Positions 35,164-43,860 of a DNA stretch of 64,000 nt are shown piece by piece. Under the pieces are notes generated by a model. That model was not told the origin of the DNA. It saw only the letters and a program-made list of their open reading frames with translations, and ran no database searches. Source of the DNA: Pelomonas sp. BJYL3 (lineage in GTDB: Bacteria; Pseudomonadota; Gammaproteobacteria; Burkholderiales; Burkholderiaceae_C); the NCBI RefSeq assembly GCF_027257975.1, contig NZ_JANZKX010000004.1:310001-374000 (forward strand). Reading direction: 5' to 3'. The stretch's first letter is position 1; each line of letters opens with the position of its first letter. Position numbers and translations under genes: made by a program.

Positions 35164-35759
35164 GCAGCGTCACCCTGCACCAGCTGTTCCAGTTCACGCA
35201 GGCCCTCGTGGAGCAAGGCGCGGAGGCCCGGGACCGGGAGGCTGCCGAGGCGGCGAAGCCGGGCAAGCCGGGAGATGACGGCCAGGCTCGCGAGGCCGGA
35301 CCCAGCCTGAGCGGCTTCGTGGCGGCCAAGGCGGCCGAGCGGCTCAACGAGGCGCTGGACACCGACCTGTTCGAGATCCTGGCCGAGGCCTGGCTGAAGT
35401 TCCGGGAGGTCCTGGAATGCGCGGACCCGGCCCGTCATCCACCGGGCCAGGATGCGATCGTGACGCTGCATGAGGTCGAGATCACCTCGACCAACACCCC
35501 CCTGCTGCATCTCACGGCCGGCGGCGTTCCCTTGCCGGACCTGCGCTTCACCCTGGAGCTGACGGCGCGTTTCAAGTCTCTGCAGCTGGTGGTCCGCGAT
35601 GCCCGCATCCGCGCGCTGCGTCCCGGCCTGATGTCCGCGCATGCCAAGCTCAAGTACGGCAGCTTCAAGCTGGGCGAGCAGCCCACGCCGGAGTGGCAGG
35701 TGCCGGGCGAGATCTCCTGCGGGGAGGGCATCCCGATACCGCGCCCCCGGCCGGCCTGA
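35160..35759 (+). CDS. Unknown protein coupled to the PASTA membrane protein
   Basis: A 199-residue protein without signal peptide or membrane segment. The N-terminal third is helical (LHQLFQFTQALVEQGAEAR) with a charged Lys/Gly/Glu linker; residues from about 100 look beta-rich (IVTLHEVEITSTNTPLLHL; LRFTLELTARFKSLQLVV) and a Pro-rich end follows. It starts inside the stop of the PASTA gene, so both proteins are made together, and may bind the cytoplasmic tail of that protein. I do not recognise any family. Confidence 0.7.
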   Translation: MSSVTLHQLFQFTQALVEQGAEARDREAAEAAKPGKPGDDGQAREAGPSLSGFVAAKAAERLNEALDTDLFEILAEAWLKFREVLECADPARHPPGQDAIVTLHEVEITSTNTPLLHLTAGGVPLPDLRFTLELTARFKSLQLVVRDARIRALRPGLMSAHAKLKYGSFKLGEQPTPEWQVPGEISCGEGIPIPRPRPA

Positions 35760-35799
35760 GGGCGCCAGCCACGGGGGGCGTCTGCCGCGCGGTCTGACG

Positions 35800-35824
35800 C
35801 CCTGGCTCATCGGCTGAGCCAGGG
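35800..35824. terminator. Hairpin between convergent genes
   Basis: CCCTGGCTCA and TGAGCCAGGG form a perfect 10-bp stem with the loop TCGGC, between the ends of the PASTA partner gene and the VOC gene. No T-tract follows on either strand, but the place suits a bidirectional terminator. Confidence 0.6.
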
Positions 35825-35832
35825 CCGCCGGT

Positions 35833-36246
35833 TCACTGGCCGGCGCCGGGCATCGCGGCCGGGTCCATCCAGAGCGCGGCCCACATGTGGCCGTCCGGGT
35901 CGGCCAGGTCGCGGGTGTACATGAAGCCGTGGTCCTCCATCGGGTTCACGTCGGCCGTGCCGCCGTGGGCCGCGGCCGCCTCGTTCATGGCGTCGACCGC
36001 CGCCCGGCTCTCCAGGGCCAGCGAGAGCATGTGGTCGGCGCAGCCGGGCGGCGGGAAGGGCCGCTGGGTGAAGGTGCGCCACTTGGCATGGCCGACCAGC
36101 ATGACGCTGACGGCCTCGTTCCAGACCATGCAGGACCCGCTGTCGTCGCTCATCTGCGGATTGCGGGTGAAGCCCAGGGCTTCGTAGAAGGTGGTCGAGG
36201 CCGCGACATTGCTGACGGGCAGGCTGATGAAAAGGGTTTTGGGCAT
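35833..36246 (-). CDS. VOC (glyoxalase/dioxygenase fold) family protein
   Basis: A 137-residue protein of the vicinal oxygen chelate superfamily in the group of small lactoylglutathione lyase-like proteins. PVSNVAASTTFYEALGFTRN and the C-terminal ADPDGHMWAALWMDP are characteristic. Members act on various small molecules or bind antibiotics; this one cannot be assigned. The ATG at 36246 starts the usual MPKTLFISLPV; the longer ORF to 36282 includes probable leader sequence. Confidence 0.85.
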   Translation of the reverse strand: MPKTLFISLPVSNVAASTTFYEALGFTRNPQMSDDSGSCMVWNEAVSVMLVGHAKWRTFTQRPFPPPGCADHMLSLALESRAAVDAMNEAAAAHGGTADVNPMEDHGFMYTRDLADPDGHMWAALWMDPAAMPGAGQ

Positions 36247-36533
36247 GGGAGCTCCTTGATGTAGTCCGGGAGAAGGCCCCACCAGGGTGGAGCTTCAGGC
36301 GTACGACGATCAAGGACCCGTGGATTCGACACAGGGGCGCCGCCCAGTGACAGGGTAGCCGGATCAGGCCCAGCGCGCTACGGATCCTGCGGTCGGCTGG
36401 GCGCAACCCTGCCTTGAGGCCCAGGTCAAGAATGCATGAGGTCCAGTCCGCGGACTACAGACGTCCGCAGTAGGCACATCACCGGCGGCGCGATGTGCAG
36501 CATCGACCGTCCGAGCTTGCTGCGCAGCAGCCC
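36247..36533. other. Non-coding region between the VOC gene and lepB
   Basis: A 287-base region holding the promoter of the VOC gene and, probably, the 3' end of the signal peptidase mRNA. AGTCCGCGGACT at 36445-36456 is a perfect 12-bp palindrome followed by the related ACGTCCGCAGT (36461-36471). No gene seen. Confidence 0.4.
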
Positions 36534-37214
36534 TCACCTCAGCGCCATCCCGAACCGATCAAATCGCGGTGCCCAGAAGCCCTCGATGTCGGCCGAGGCC
36601 AGGATGTGGTGCGCCCGTCCGATCACCGCCTGGCGGGGCACGAGGCCGATGTAGCGGGAGTCGGCGCTGTTGTCGCGGTTGTCGCCCAGCACCAGCAGCT
36701 GGTCCGGCGGCACGGTCAAGGGCGCGAAGCTGGAGCGGGCATGGACGCCATCCAGCCACTGCACCTGCCGCCGCTGGCCGCCCACATGCTCCTGCACGCG
36801 GCGCGCCGGCCACTCGCCCAGGCCGGCCACGGGCTCGCGGACGGCGGTCTCGTCCTCGTAGCGGGCGGCCTCGCCGTTGATGTAGAGCCGCTCGTCGCGC
36901 ATCTCGACCTGGTCCCCGCCCACGGCCACCACGCGCTTGATCAGGCGGGTGCCATCCTTGGGGGAGCTGAAGGTGATGATGTCGCCGCGCTGCACCTCGC
37001 CCAGCCGGGCGATGACGACCTCACTCAGCGGCAGCTTGAAGTCGTAGGCCAGGCGGTTGACCAGCACCACGTCGCCCTCCAGCAGATTGGGGCGCATGGA
37101 GCCGGTCGGGATGGGGTTCCAGTCCGCGATGGCCGTGCGGAAGAAGCCGAAGCACAGCAGGAAAACCAGGAAGCCGCGGTTCTCACGGAGCCATTGTTTC
37201 GCGGGCATCTTCAT
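36534..37214 (-). CDS. lepB: Signal peptidase I
   Basis: A 226-residue membrane serine protease that removes signal peptides on the periplasmic side. One N-terminal membrane segment (about residues 14-29) is followed by the catalytic Ser39 (PTGSMRPNL) and Lys93 (GTRLIKRVVAVGGD), and the box GDNRDNSADSRYIG. GAGGAGA stands before the ATG at 37214. Housekeeping LepB proteins of betaproteobacteria are longer, with two N-terminal membrane segments, and lie beside lepA; this stand-alone shorter form is probably an additional enzyme. Confidence 0.88.
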   Translation of the reverse strand: MKMPAKQWLRENRGFLVFLLCFGFFRTAIADWNPIPTGSMRPNLLEGDVVLVNRLAYDFKLPLSEVVIARLGEVQRGDIITFSSPKDGTRLIKRVVAVGGDQVEMRDERLYINGEAARYEDETAVREPVAGLGEWPARRVQEHVGGQRRQVQWLDGVHARSSFAPLTVPPDQLLVLGDNRDNSADSRYIGLVPRQAVIGRAHHILASADIEGFWAPRFDRFGMALR

Positions 37215-37287
37215 GGGTGTCTCCTCACAAGGGAGCGCCAGCATCGCGCGCCGCGCTTAGCAAGGACTTAAGCGGCCCGAACCGCGC

Positions 37288-37770
37288 TCAGTGGCGCCAG
37301 CTCGCCCGTGCCGGACGTGGCAGGGCCCGCGCGAGCGGATGCTCGGCACCGGCGGCATCGACCACGGCCTGGTGCAGGCCCTCCAGGTCCGCCAGCATCA
37401 GCGGCAGCCAGAAGCTGCGCCGCTCCCCGTCCACATGGATCTTCAGGTGCGCGAGCAGCAGCAGCCTGGCCGGCTCGACCGCACGGATGGCCGGCCACGG
37501 CAAGGTCTGCCAGCGGCCCCGGATGTCGAAGGTATGCAGACCTTGCGGACCAACCCGGAAGCGGAAGGCGTGCACCGGCCCGCACATGATCAGGGCCAGC
37601 ATCAGACCCATGGCCACATGCAGGAGCAGGTCGGGGCGCCGGATGGGGGCGCCCGTCCAGGCCGACTTCAGCACCAGCACGGCACCGATGCCGGCCATGC
37701 ACAGCGACAGCTGGCCCCGCCACATCGGCCAGAAGGCATAGCGGAAGCTGCGGTAGTGGGTAGGCGTCAT
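37288..37770 (-). CDS. Membrane protein with C-terminal PH-like region
   Basis: A 160-residue protein with two membrane segments (about residues 19-36 and 48-66) followed by a soluble part, FRFRVGPQGLHTFDIRGRWQTLPWPAIRAVE, that resembles the bacterial PH-like domain of YcxB-type proteins. The ATG at 37770 opens the frame. Function unknown. It ends 73 bases before the lepB start on the same strand and may share its transcript. Confidence 0.6.
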   Translation of the reverse strand: MTPTHYRSFRYAFWPMWRGQLSLCMAGIGAVLVLKSAWTGAPIRRPDLLLHVAMGLMLALIMCGPVHAFRFRVGPQGLHTFDIRGRWQTLPWPAIRAVEPARLLLLAHLKIHVDGERRSFWLPLMLADLEGLHQAVVDAAGAEHPLARALPRPARASWRH

Positions 37771-37824
37771 GAGCTGGCTTGGCAGGCGGCCCGGGAAGCG
37801 TCCCCGGGGCGGGGCGCCATTCTG

Positions 37825-38574
37825 TCAGCGCGGGCGCAGAGCGAGATCCAGGTTGACCCCAATGCCGTCCTGCACCGCCAGCATCCCGCCCAGCAGGCTC
37901 AGCGGCCGGATGCCGAAATCCGTCAGCCGCAAGGCCATCTGGCCCTGCACGCGCAAGACCTGACCCCCGGACCCTGACGAGGGTTCCAGGCTCAGCGCCA
38001 GCGGCAGGCGCCAGCGCTGCTGCCGGCCGTGCCAGTCAAGCTCGATCTCGGCCAGCACCGTCGCCCCCTCGCCCAGCAGCTCGACCGACTGCACGCGCAG
38101 CCAGGGGAAGCGCGCGGCCTCCAGCATCGATTCGCCCAGCAGATTGGCGCGCGTCGCGGCGATGGCCTCGGCGCCGGGCACCGAGGCGAAGCCCGGGCCC
38201 AGGCGGGCACGCTGCGCCGGCTCGTCGAGCTGCAGCTCGTCCAGGCGCAGGGCCAGGGCGAAGCGGGAGCGCGCCAGCTGCGCGGCGTTCAGCTGCAGGG
38301 GGTCCTGCGCCTGCGCAGGCAGCTGCAGCCAGCCCTGCAGGCGTGGCGCGGTCAGCACATGGTTGTGGCCCAGGCCTGCCAGCGCGCCCTGGCGGAAGGC
38401 CAGGACCTGCAACTGGGAGCGGGCCGGGTCGAGGCGCCACAGCTGGCCCTCGCCCGGCTCGGGCAGGGGCCCCTCGGCGCGAGCCTCGGGAAGAGCCGCC
38501 GGCCCCGGCGCGGCGCAGGCCGACAGCAGCAGCACCGCGGCGCCACCCAGCAGGGCGCGCCGCCGCGCACTCAC
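37825..38574 (-). CDS. YceI-family lipoprotein
   Basis: A 249-residue protein with a lipobox (LLLSACAAP, Cys20) after a short signal, then a YceI-like barrel (WRLDPARSQLQVLAFRQG, LGHNHVLTAP) of the lipocalin-like type that binds isoprenoids or other amphiphiles in the periplasm. The start overlaps the peroxiredoxin stop in ATGA. A copy of the dispersed repeat lies near the C-terminus (37953-37967), read as GGQVLRVQ. Confidence 0.8.
   Translation of the reverse strand: MSARRRALLGGAAVLLLSACAAPGPAALPEARAEGPLPEPGEGQLWRLDPARSQLQVLAFRQGALAGLGHNHVLTAPRLQGWLQLPAQAQDPLQLNAAQLARSRFALALRLDELQLDEPAQRARLGPGFASVPGAEAIAATRANLLGESMLEAARFPWLRVQSVELLGEGATVLAEIELDWHGRQQRWRLPLALSLEPSSGSGGQVLRVQGQMALRLTDFGIRPLSLLGGMLAVQDGIGVNLDLALRPR
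37953..37967 (-). repeat. Dispersed 15-bp repeat, exact copy inside the YceI gene
   Basis: GCAAGACCTGACCCC on the plus strand, hence GGGGTCAGGTCTTGC in the coding (minus) strand, in frame as GQVLR. The frame stays open. Confidence 0.8.
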
Positions 38575-39104
38575 CGGCCGGCCTTCCAGGCTTCGGCGGC
38601 CTTCATCATGGCCTCGACATGCCCGTCGGCGCTCATCCTGGCGTGCACCGCGGCAATGCGGCCCGGCGGCACGATGAAGTAGGAGATGCGGTCGGCCGTG
38701 TCCGCCATCATCAGCAGCTTGGCGTCATAGGCCTTCATGACCTTGGCCCCCGCATCCGCCGCGACGGCGAACTGCTTGCGGCAGGCCTCCACGCTGAAGC
38801 GCTTGAGCGTGGCGATGTCATCGTTGGAGATGCCGATCACCGTGACCCCCAGCGCCTGGAACCTGGGCGTGGCCTCGGCGAACTGGTGCGCCTCGACCGT
38901 GCAGCCGCTGGTGAAGGCCTTGGGATAGAAGTACAGGACCACCGGCCCCTTCTTCAGGGCCTCGGCCAGCTGGAAGCGGTAGGGCTCGCCGGCCAGGGCG
39001 GCATCGGCGCTGAAGTCCGGGGCGGCGTCACCGGGCTTGAGGGCGGCTTGGGCGGAGCCGGCAGCCAGCAGGGCCGACATCAGGAGAAGAGCGGGAGCGC
39101 GCAT
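38571..39104 (-). CDS. Exported peroxiredoxin (AhpC/TSA, BCP-like)
   Basis: A 177-residue thiol peroxidase with a signal peptide (MRAPALLLMSALLAAGSAQA). The peroxidatic Cys is in FYPKAFTSGCTVEAHQF, where the usual T-x-x-C-T pattern holds; a second Cys (VEACRKQF) may be resolving. It acts in the periplasm against peroxides. It is coupled to the YceI lipoprotein gene downstream, and the pair is transcribed away from the bufferin cluster's end. Confidence 0.88.
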   Translation of the reverse strand: MRAPALLLMSALLAAGSAQAALKPGDAAPDFSADAALAGEPYRFQLAEALKKGPVVLYFYPKAFTSGCTVEAHQFAEATPRFQALGVTVIGISNDDIATLKRFSVEACRKQFAVAADAGAKVMKAYDAKLLMMADTADRISYFIVPPGRIAAVHARMSADGHVEAMMKAAEAWKAGR

Positions 39105-39181
39105 GGCTGTCCTTGGATAACGTCAGAGAACGCATCATGCCGCCGCGGCAAACCCTGTGCCAGGGCTCGGCTATTGGGCGA

Positions 39182-39979
39182 TCACGCCCGCGCGCGCAGC
39201 CAGCCCTCCTGCACCCATTGCTGCAGGCAGGCCACCAGCCGCGCGGGGGCCTCGGCCTCGCCCCACTGCGCGACGGCGATCTCGCCGAGGCGGGTCCAGT
39301 CGACGCCCTCGAACACGGCCGCGACCAGGGCGCCCTCCCCAGGCTCCAGCGAGCGCCAGCGCGTCTCCAGCTGCGGGCGCCAGGCCAGCAGGCGATGGGC
39401 CAGGGGCTCGGGCGCGGGCAGCTCGGGCTCTTCCTCGACCTCGCCAGCGTCGAGCTGCTGCGCATGGCGCGCGAGCGCGGCCCAGGCGGGCTCGACGGCC
39501 CAGTCCAACAACAGGCAGCGGGCGCTGGCGCGGGGCTGCAGGCGCAGCGTCGGCCAGGCCTCGGGGGCCAGCTGCTGTAGGGACTCGATCGGCAGCGCTT
39601 CGTCGTCCGCCGCATCGAAGACGCCGCGCAGGGCCCAGTCCATGCGGGCGACGTCGATGAAGGCGGGGTGGGCCACCTCGGCCTCCGAGGCCATGAAGTC
39701 CGCCAGGCCGTCGCCGTACCAGCGGATGGAGGCGAAGCGGGAGGGGTGGGCCTTGAGGTAGGCGGCGGCCAGGGCGTCGAAGTCCTCGTCGCCCATGACC
39801 TGGGCCAGCACGGGGTAGTTGTCGCGCAGGGCCTCGAGCAGCCGCGCCCGGTAGGCATGACGGTAGACGGCCAGGCCGCGGTGCGAGGCTTCATCCAGCA
39901 GGCCGCCGGGATCGCCGGGCGCCTCGCCCATCAGCAGCGCCTGCAGGTGGCGCTGGCTCGCGAGCAGGGCCGCGCTCAT
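39182..39979 (-). CDS. DUF2063 protein, bufferin-type modification partner (BufC/HvfC-like)
   Basis: A 265-residue protein of the DUF2063 family. The N-terminal region [20 protein letters not shown] and [41 protein letters not shown] are diagnostic. In bufferin and related clusters this protein works with the DUF692 oxidase, binding the precursor peptide. It overlaps the DUF692 gene by four bases (ATGA). It is the last gene of a bufA-bufB-bufC order. Confidence 0.88.
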   Translation of the reverse strand: MSAALLASQRHLQALLMGEAPGDPGGLLDEASHRGLAVYRHAYRARLLEALRDNYPVLAQVMGDEDFDALAAAYLKAHPSRFASIRWYGDGLADFMASEAEVAHPAFIDVARMDWALRGVFDAADDEALPIESLQQLAPEAWPTLRLQPRASARCLLLDWAVEPAWAALARHAQQLDAGEVEEEPELPAPEPLAHRLLAWRPQLETRWRSLEPGEGALVAAVFEGVDWTRLGEIAVAQWGEAEAPARLVACLQQWVQEGWLRARA

Positions 39980-40827
39980 GCGGCCTCCCGCCAGCCCGCC
40001 AGCACGCGGCGGGACAGCTGCCGCGCCAGGTCCAGCTCCTGCAGCAGCTCGGGCAGGGGCGGGATGTGGTCGTCGCGCTCGATCATGGTGGGCACGGGGC
40101 CCAGGCGCTGCAGCGTGTAGGCATAGAGCTGCCAGACGGCGTCACAGACGGGGTGGTCGTGGGTGTCGATCAGCAGCTCGCCCTGGTCCTCGTGGCCCGC
40201 AAGGTGGATCTGGCGCACGCGCTCGGGCGGCATGGCGTCGATGAAGACGCGCGGGTCGAAACCGTGGTTGCGGCTGGAGACGTAGACGTTGTTGACGTCC
40301 AGCAGCAGCTGCGCGCCGCTGCGCTTGAGGAGTTCGGCGATGAAGTCGGCCTCGCCCATCTCGTCCTGGGCATAGCGCACATAGCTGGAGACGTTCTCCA
40401 GCACCAGCGGGCGGCCCAGCAGCTCCTGGACTTCGGCGATGCGCGGCAGCAGGTGGCGCAGCGTGGCCTCGGTGTAGGGCAGGGGCAGCAGGTCGTGCAG
40501 GTGGCGGTGGTCCACACCGCCCCAGCAGAGGTGGTCGGACACCCAGCCCGGCTCGAGACGCTCGGCCAGGGCGCGCAGCTCGCGCAGGTAGGCGCGGTCC
40601 AGCGGGTCGCTGCTGCCGATGGACAGGGACACGCCGTGCATCACCACGGGATAGTCGCGGCGCAGGCGTTCCAGGTGGTGCAGGGGCTTGCCGCCGGGCA
40701 CCAGGTAGTTCTCGGAGATGATCTCCAGCCACTGCGGGCGCAAGGTCGGGTCCAGGGGCTCGGCGAGCGCCTGGTAGTGCTCGACGCGCAGTCCCAGGCC
40801 GAAGCCTTCGATGGGGCGTGCATGCAT
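39976..40827 (-). CDS. DUF692 multinuclear non-haem iron oxidase (BufB-like)
   Basis: A 283-residue TIM-barrel enzyme of the MNIO (DUF692) family. In bufferin pathways it converts peptide cysteines to sulfur heterocycles. Conserved blocks are [56 protein letters not shown] and HLAGHEDQ, which carry the iron ligands. Length is standard. It lies 78 bases after the precursor gene and overlaps the DUF2063 gene. The substrate is expected to be the six-Cys peptide at 40906-41166. Confidence 0.93.
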   Translation of the reverse strand: MHARPIEGFGLGLRVEHYQALAEPLDPTLRPQWLEIISENYLVPGGKPLHHLERLRRDYPVVMHGVSLSIGSSDPLDRAYLRELRALAERLEPGWVSDHLCWGGVDHRHLHDLLPLPYTEATLRHLLPRIAEVQELLGRPLVLENVSSYVRYAQDEMGEADFIAELLKRSGAQLLLDVNNVYVSSRNHGFDPRVFIDAMPPERVRQIHLAGHEDQGELLIDTHDHPVCDAVWQLYAYTLQRLGPVPTMIERDDHIPPLPELLQELDLARQLSRRVLAGWREAA

Positions 40828-40905
40828 GGGGATGCTCGTTCAGCAGGGTCGGCCGCCACCGATGACAGCGGGCGGCGCACCGACCCCGGGGAGGGCGGGA
40901 AGGGC

Positions 40906-41166
40906 TTACTTCTGGACGGTGCCGCCAGCCTTCTTGCACTCGGCTTCGGACTTCTTGACCCAGCCCTGGCCCTTGCAGCTGTTGTGGCCCTTGCACTCGT
41001 TCTTGGCCGTCTTGCACTCGGACGTGCCCTTGCAGCTGTTGACGCCCGAGCACTTCACCATGCCGTCGTCAGCCGGCGTGGCGGCCTGGGCGGGCAGGGT
41101 GGCAGCGGCGAACAGGGCGGCGGCGGCAGCGGCGACGGACAGGCCGGTCTTGAGGCTTTGTTGCAT
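40906..41166 (-). CDS. Bufferin-like precursor peptide with six cysteines
   Basis: An 86-residue peptide with a signal peptide (residues 1-28, ending LPAQA) and a mature part carrying Cys39, 45, 51, 58, 64 and 77 in the repeated pattern C-x5/6-C with Lys/Ser/Asn between (SCKGTSEC, ECKGHNSCKG). Such exported Cys peptides beside DUF692 and DUF2063 genes are bufferins, modified RiPPs that bind copper and protect the envelope. AGGAGA stands before the ATG at 41166. No DoxX gene or sigma/anti-sigma pair is present in this cluster. Confidence 0.85.
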   Translation of the reverse strand: MQQSLKTGLSVAAAAAALFAAATLPAQAATPADDGMVKCSGVNSCKGTSECKTAKNECKGHNSCKGQGWVKKSEAECKKAGGTVQK

Positions 41167-41248
41167 GTGATTCTCCTGAGTTTGCTCTGTTGAGATGGGT
41201 AGGAGACCCGGCGCGGCGGCCGGGGCCGTTCGCGTTGGATCTGCGGGT

Positions 41249-41276
41249 CTGTCGCGCACGGCATCGGGAACTTACA
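41249..41276 (-). promoter_or_regulatory. Candidate ECF-type promoter of the bufferin cluster
   Basis: On the minus strand TGTAAG (41276-41271) and CGACAG (41254-41249) are separated by 16 bases, 83 bases before the precursor ATG. The pattern resembles ECF promoters with a TGTAA -35 and a CGA/CGT -10, and bufferin genes are often under ECF control. Confidence 0.35.
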
Positions 41277-41384
41277 CTGCCGCCATCAAAAAAGATGTAA
41301 CAAGACAGCCCCGCTGCGACCAGGCGCGGCAGGCGCGGCAGGGCCCAGACGCCCTAAAGTAGCGGCACGCTGCCGGAGAACGCG

Positions 41385-42308
41385 ATGCTGAAGACCGAAA
41401 GCCCGCCGCCCCAGGGCCCCGCGCTGGACCAGTGCCCGACCCCGCAGCTGCTGACCTGGCTCGTCGATGACCAGCAGCAGGCCCTGGCCGCCGTGCAGGC
41501 CGCCCGGCCGCAGCTGCTGGCCGCGGTGGAGGCCGCCCTGCCCCGCCTGCGCCGCGGCGGTCGCCTGGTCTACGTGGGCGCCGGCACCTCGGGCCGCCTG
41601 GGTGTGCTGGATGGCGTGGAGCTGACGCCCACCTTCAGCTGGCCGCGCGAACGGGCCCTGGGCCTGATGGCGGGCGGCCCGGCCGCCATGTTCGAGGCCC
41701 AGGAAGGCGCCGAGGACGACGCAGACGCCGGCCGGCGCGAGCTGCAGGCCCTCGGCCTCACGGCGGACGACGTGGTGATCGCCCTCGCCGCCTCGGGCGG
41801 CACGCCCTATGTGCTGGGTGCCGTGGCCGCGGCGCGCGAGGCCGGCGCGCTGAGCCTGGGCCTGGCCAACAACGCCGGCACGCCCCTGCTGGCGCAGGCG
41901 GACATCGGCATCCTGCTGGACACCGGCCCCGAACTGATCGCCGGCAGCACGCGGCTCAAGGCGGGCACCGCCCAGAAGATTGCGCTGAACACGCTCTCCA
42001 GCGCCCTGATGGTGGGCCTGCACCGCGTGCACGGCTGCTGGATGGTGGACATGCGGGCCAGCAACGCCAAGCTGCGCCGCCGCGCCCAGACGCTGGCCGA
42101 GCGAGTGGGCCGGGCCACGCCGGAGGCGGCGCAGGCGGCGCTGCAGGCCTGCGACGGCGAGCTCAAGCCGGCCCTGCTGATGCTGCGCGCCGGGCTGGAC
42201 GCCTCCGCAGCGCGCGCCCTGCTGCAGCGCTGCGAGGGGCATCTGCGCCTCGCGCTGTCGATGTCAGGCCTCCAGGACGATGAGACGGTCCCGCTTGGCA
42301 AGACCTGA
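41385..42308 (+). CDS. murQ: N-acetylmuramic acid 6-phosphate etherase
   Basis: A 307-residue SIS-domain enzyme that cleaves the lactyl ether of MurNAc-6-phosphate to GlcNAc-6-phosphate in cell-wall recycling. Signature blocks are VYVGAGTSGRLGVLDGVELTPTFSWP and VGLHRVHGCWMVDMRASNAKL. It fits the peptidoglycan-recycling genes at 49404-61685. The last codons (GGC AAG ACC TGA) come from a copy of the dispersed repeat, so the C-terminus appears to have been set by that element. Confidence 0.9.
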   Translation: MLKTESPPPQGPALDQCPTPQLLTWLVDDQQQALAAVQAARPQLLAAVEAALPRLRRGGRLVYVGAGTSGRLGVLDGVELTPTFSWPRERALGLMAGGPAAMFEAQEGAEDDADAGRRELQALGLTADDVVIALAASGGTPYVLGAVAAAREAGALSLGLANNAGTPLLAQADIGILLDTGPELIAGSTRLKAGTAQKIALNTLSSALMVGLHRVHGCWMVDMRASNAKLRRRAQTLAERVGRATPEAAQAALQACDGELKPALLMLRAGLDASAARALLQRCEGHLRLALSMSGLQDDETVPLGKT

Positions 42309-42312
42309 CCCC
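42297..42312 (-). repeat. Dispersed 15-bp repeat, exact copy at the murQ stop codon
   Basis: GGCAAGACCTGACCCC on the plus strand; it encodes GKT and the TGA stop of murQ. Confidence 0.8.
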
Positions 42313-42317
42313 ACCGA

Positions 42318-43739
42318 TCAGCGCCGCGAGCGCCGCACTGCGCCGCCCATCAGCAGCAGTGCGCTCAGTGCCATCGCCAGCGAGGCGGGCTCCGGCACGG
42401 CCTTCAGCGCCTGGGGCACATAGACCGAGCCGGCGAGGTCCGCATCGCTGATGCCGAAGACGTAGAAGTTGTTGGGGCCGGCCGTCTGGGGCAGGAAGTC
42501 GTTGTCATTGGCCACCCACAGCGTGTGCAGCAGCTGGCCCTTCTAGACCACGTCCTCGCCCCAGCTGAGGCCCTCGATCTTGGCGGGCACGCTCTCGGCG
42601 CTGATGCCGACGCCGGCGCCTATCAGGGTCGAGGCCACATCCAGGAACAGGCTCTTCTTGACGGCGAAGCTGCGCAGGTCGCCCTTCTTGCCGCTGATGT
42701 CGGCAGCGCCCTTGAGGTCGATCTTGAACAGCTTCTTGGTCTTGGCCGCCGAGCCGTCACCCAGGCCGGCGCCGTCACGCTCGTCCAGGATGAACTCATG
42801 GTCGTTGAGGGCCAGGATCTCGCTGACGCCGCTGCCCTCGGTCAGCTGGTAGGCGTACTCGTGCGTGGCGCCGCTGGCCACGTCGATGGTGACGATGCGG
42901 ATGACCTTGTTGCCGTCCTGCAGCAGCGGGGCCTGCATCACGCCGACCAGGGTCTTGCCGTCGGGCGTCAGGGCCAGGCCCTCCATGCCCTTGTTGGCCA
43001 CGCGGCCGCTGCTGTTGACGGGCTTGTCCTCGGCCGCCGTGGTGGTGCCCAGCACCTTCACGCCCAGCTCGGCCGGCAGGGCATAGCTGCGGATGCGCTG
43101 GCCCGTGGCGCGGTCGAACTGGTAGACATAGGGCCCGTATTCATCGCTGATGAAGACGCTTTTGCCGTCATTGGAGACGCGCGCGCCTTCGGGGTCCAGG
43201 CGGGCGTTGTCCGGGCTCAGCGAAGACCTGGCCGGGTCGAAGCCGTCGGAGCGGCCCGTGAAGTACTGGCGCGTGGCGGTGTTCTGCGCCGGGGCACCAC
43301 TGGGCAGGCCGAAGGCCGCGCCCGAGCCGTAGGCCAGCGGCGTGGGGCTGGACAGCAGCGTGGTGGCTTGCAGGGTAGGCGTGAGCGTGAAGGGCAGCGC
43401 GCCGCTGGCGGCCAGCTTCAGGTCCATCTGCACGGTGTGGAAGCGGCTGATGTAGGAGGCCGTGTTGTCCACCGCCGGGTTGTAGACCGTGGCGTTGGGG
43501 CCGCGGTCCGGCAGGGCGATGAAGGTGTTGCCGCCCGCCCAGGCCAGGGCCGAGCCCATGCCGCCCAGCAGGTCGGCGGGCAGACCGTTCTCCAGGGTGC
43601 CGGCCAGGCCGGACTTGTCATGCAGGCCCGTGAGCGAGCCGATGGCCAGCAGCGGCGCGGCCTGCGCTGCAGCGGGCAGGGCCAGGCCGAGGCACAGGGC
43701 CAGGGTGCGTGGGAAGGGGATGGGCAGGGGACGGGACAT
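42318..43739 (-). pseudogene. Phytase-like esterase domain protein with PEP-CTERM signal, split by an in-frame TAG
   Basis: The frame opens at 43739 with a signal peptide (LALCLGLALPAAAQA) and encodes 398 residues of an exported phytase-like esterase domain (DPEGARVSNDGKSVFISDEYGPYVYQF; KGMEGLALTPDGKTLVG), ending at TAG 42545-42543. The same frame continues without a gap for 75 codons with KGQLLHTLWVANDNDF, the usual end of this domain, and VPEPASLAMALSALLLMGG, a PEP-CTERM sorting signal. Either a nonsense mutation has removed the anchor and last strands, the stop is read through, or one base is a sequencing error. PEP-CTERM proteins need an exosortase, not in this window. Confidence 0.85.
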
Positions 43740-43860
43740 GGCGGGACTCCAGGCAGGACCAGCCCGGCATCTTTGTGAAGCCCGGTGACAGCGCCGTGAA
43801 GCGCCCGGCCCGGCAGCCCCCATGTTCACGGGACAGGGTCAACCCGCCCCGCACGGCCGC

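Noticed and set aside
22873-41276. Direct assignment of the ECF sigma factor at 22873 to the bufferin promoter
   Set aside because: The candidate promoters upstream of the two loci do not share an obvious -35 or -10 sequence and the genes are 18 kb apart.
42318-42515. Separate small PEP-CTERM gene
   Set aside because: It is in the same frame as the upstream phytase-like gene, lacks its own ribosome-binding site and continues that domain's C-terminus; treated as the tail of an interrupted gene.
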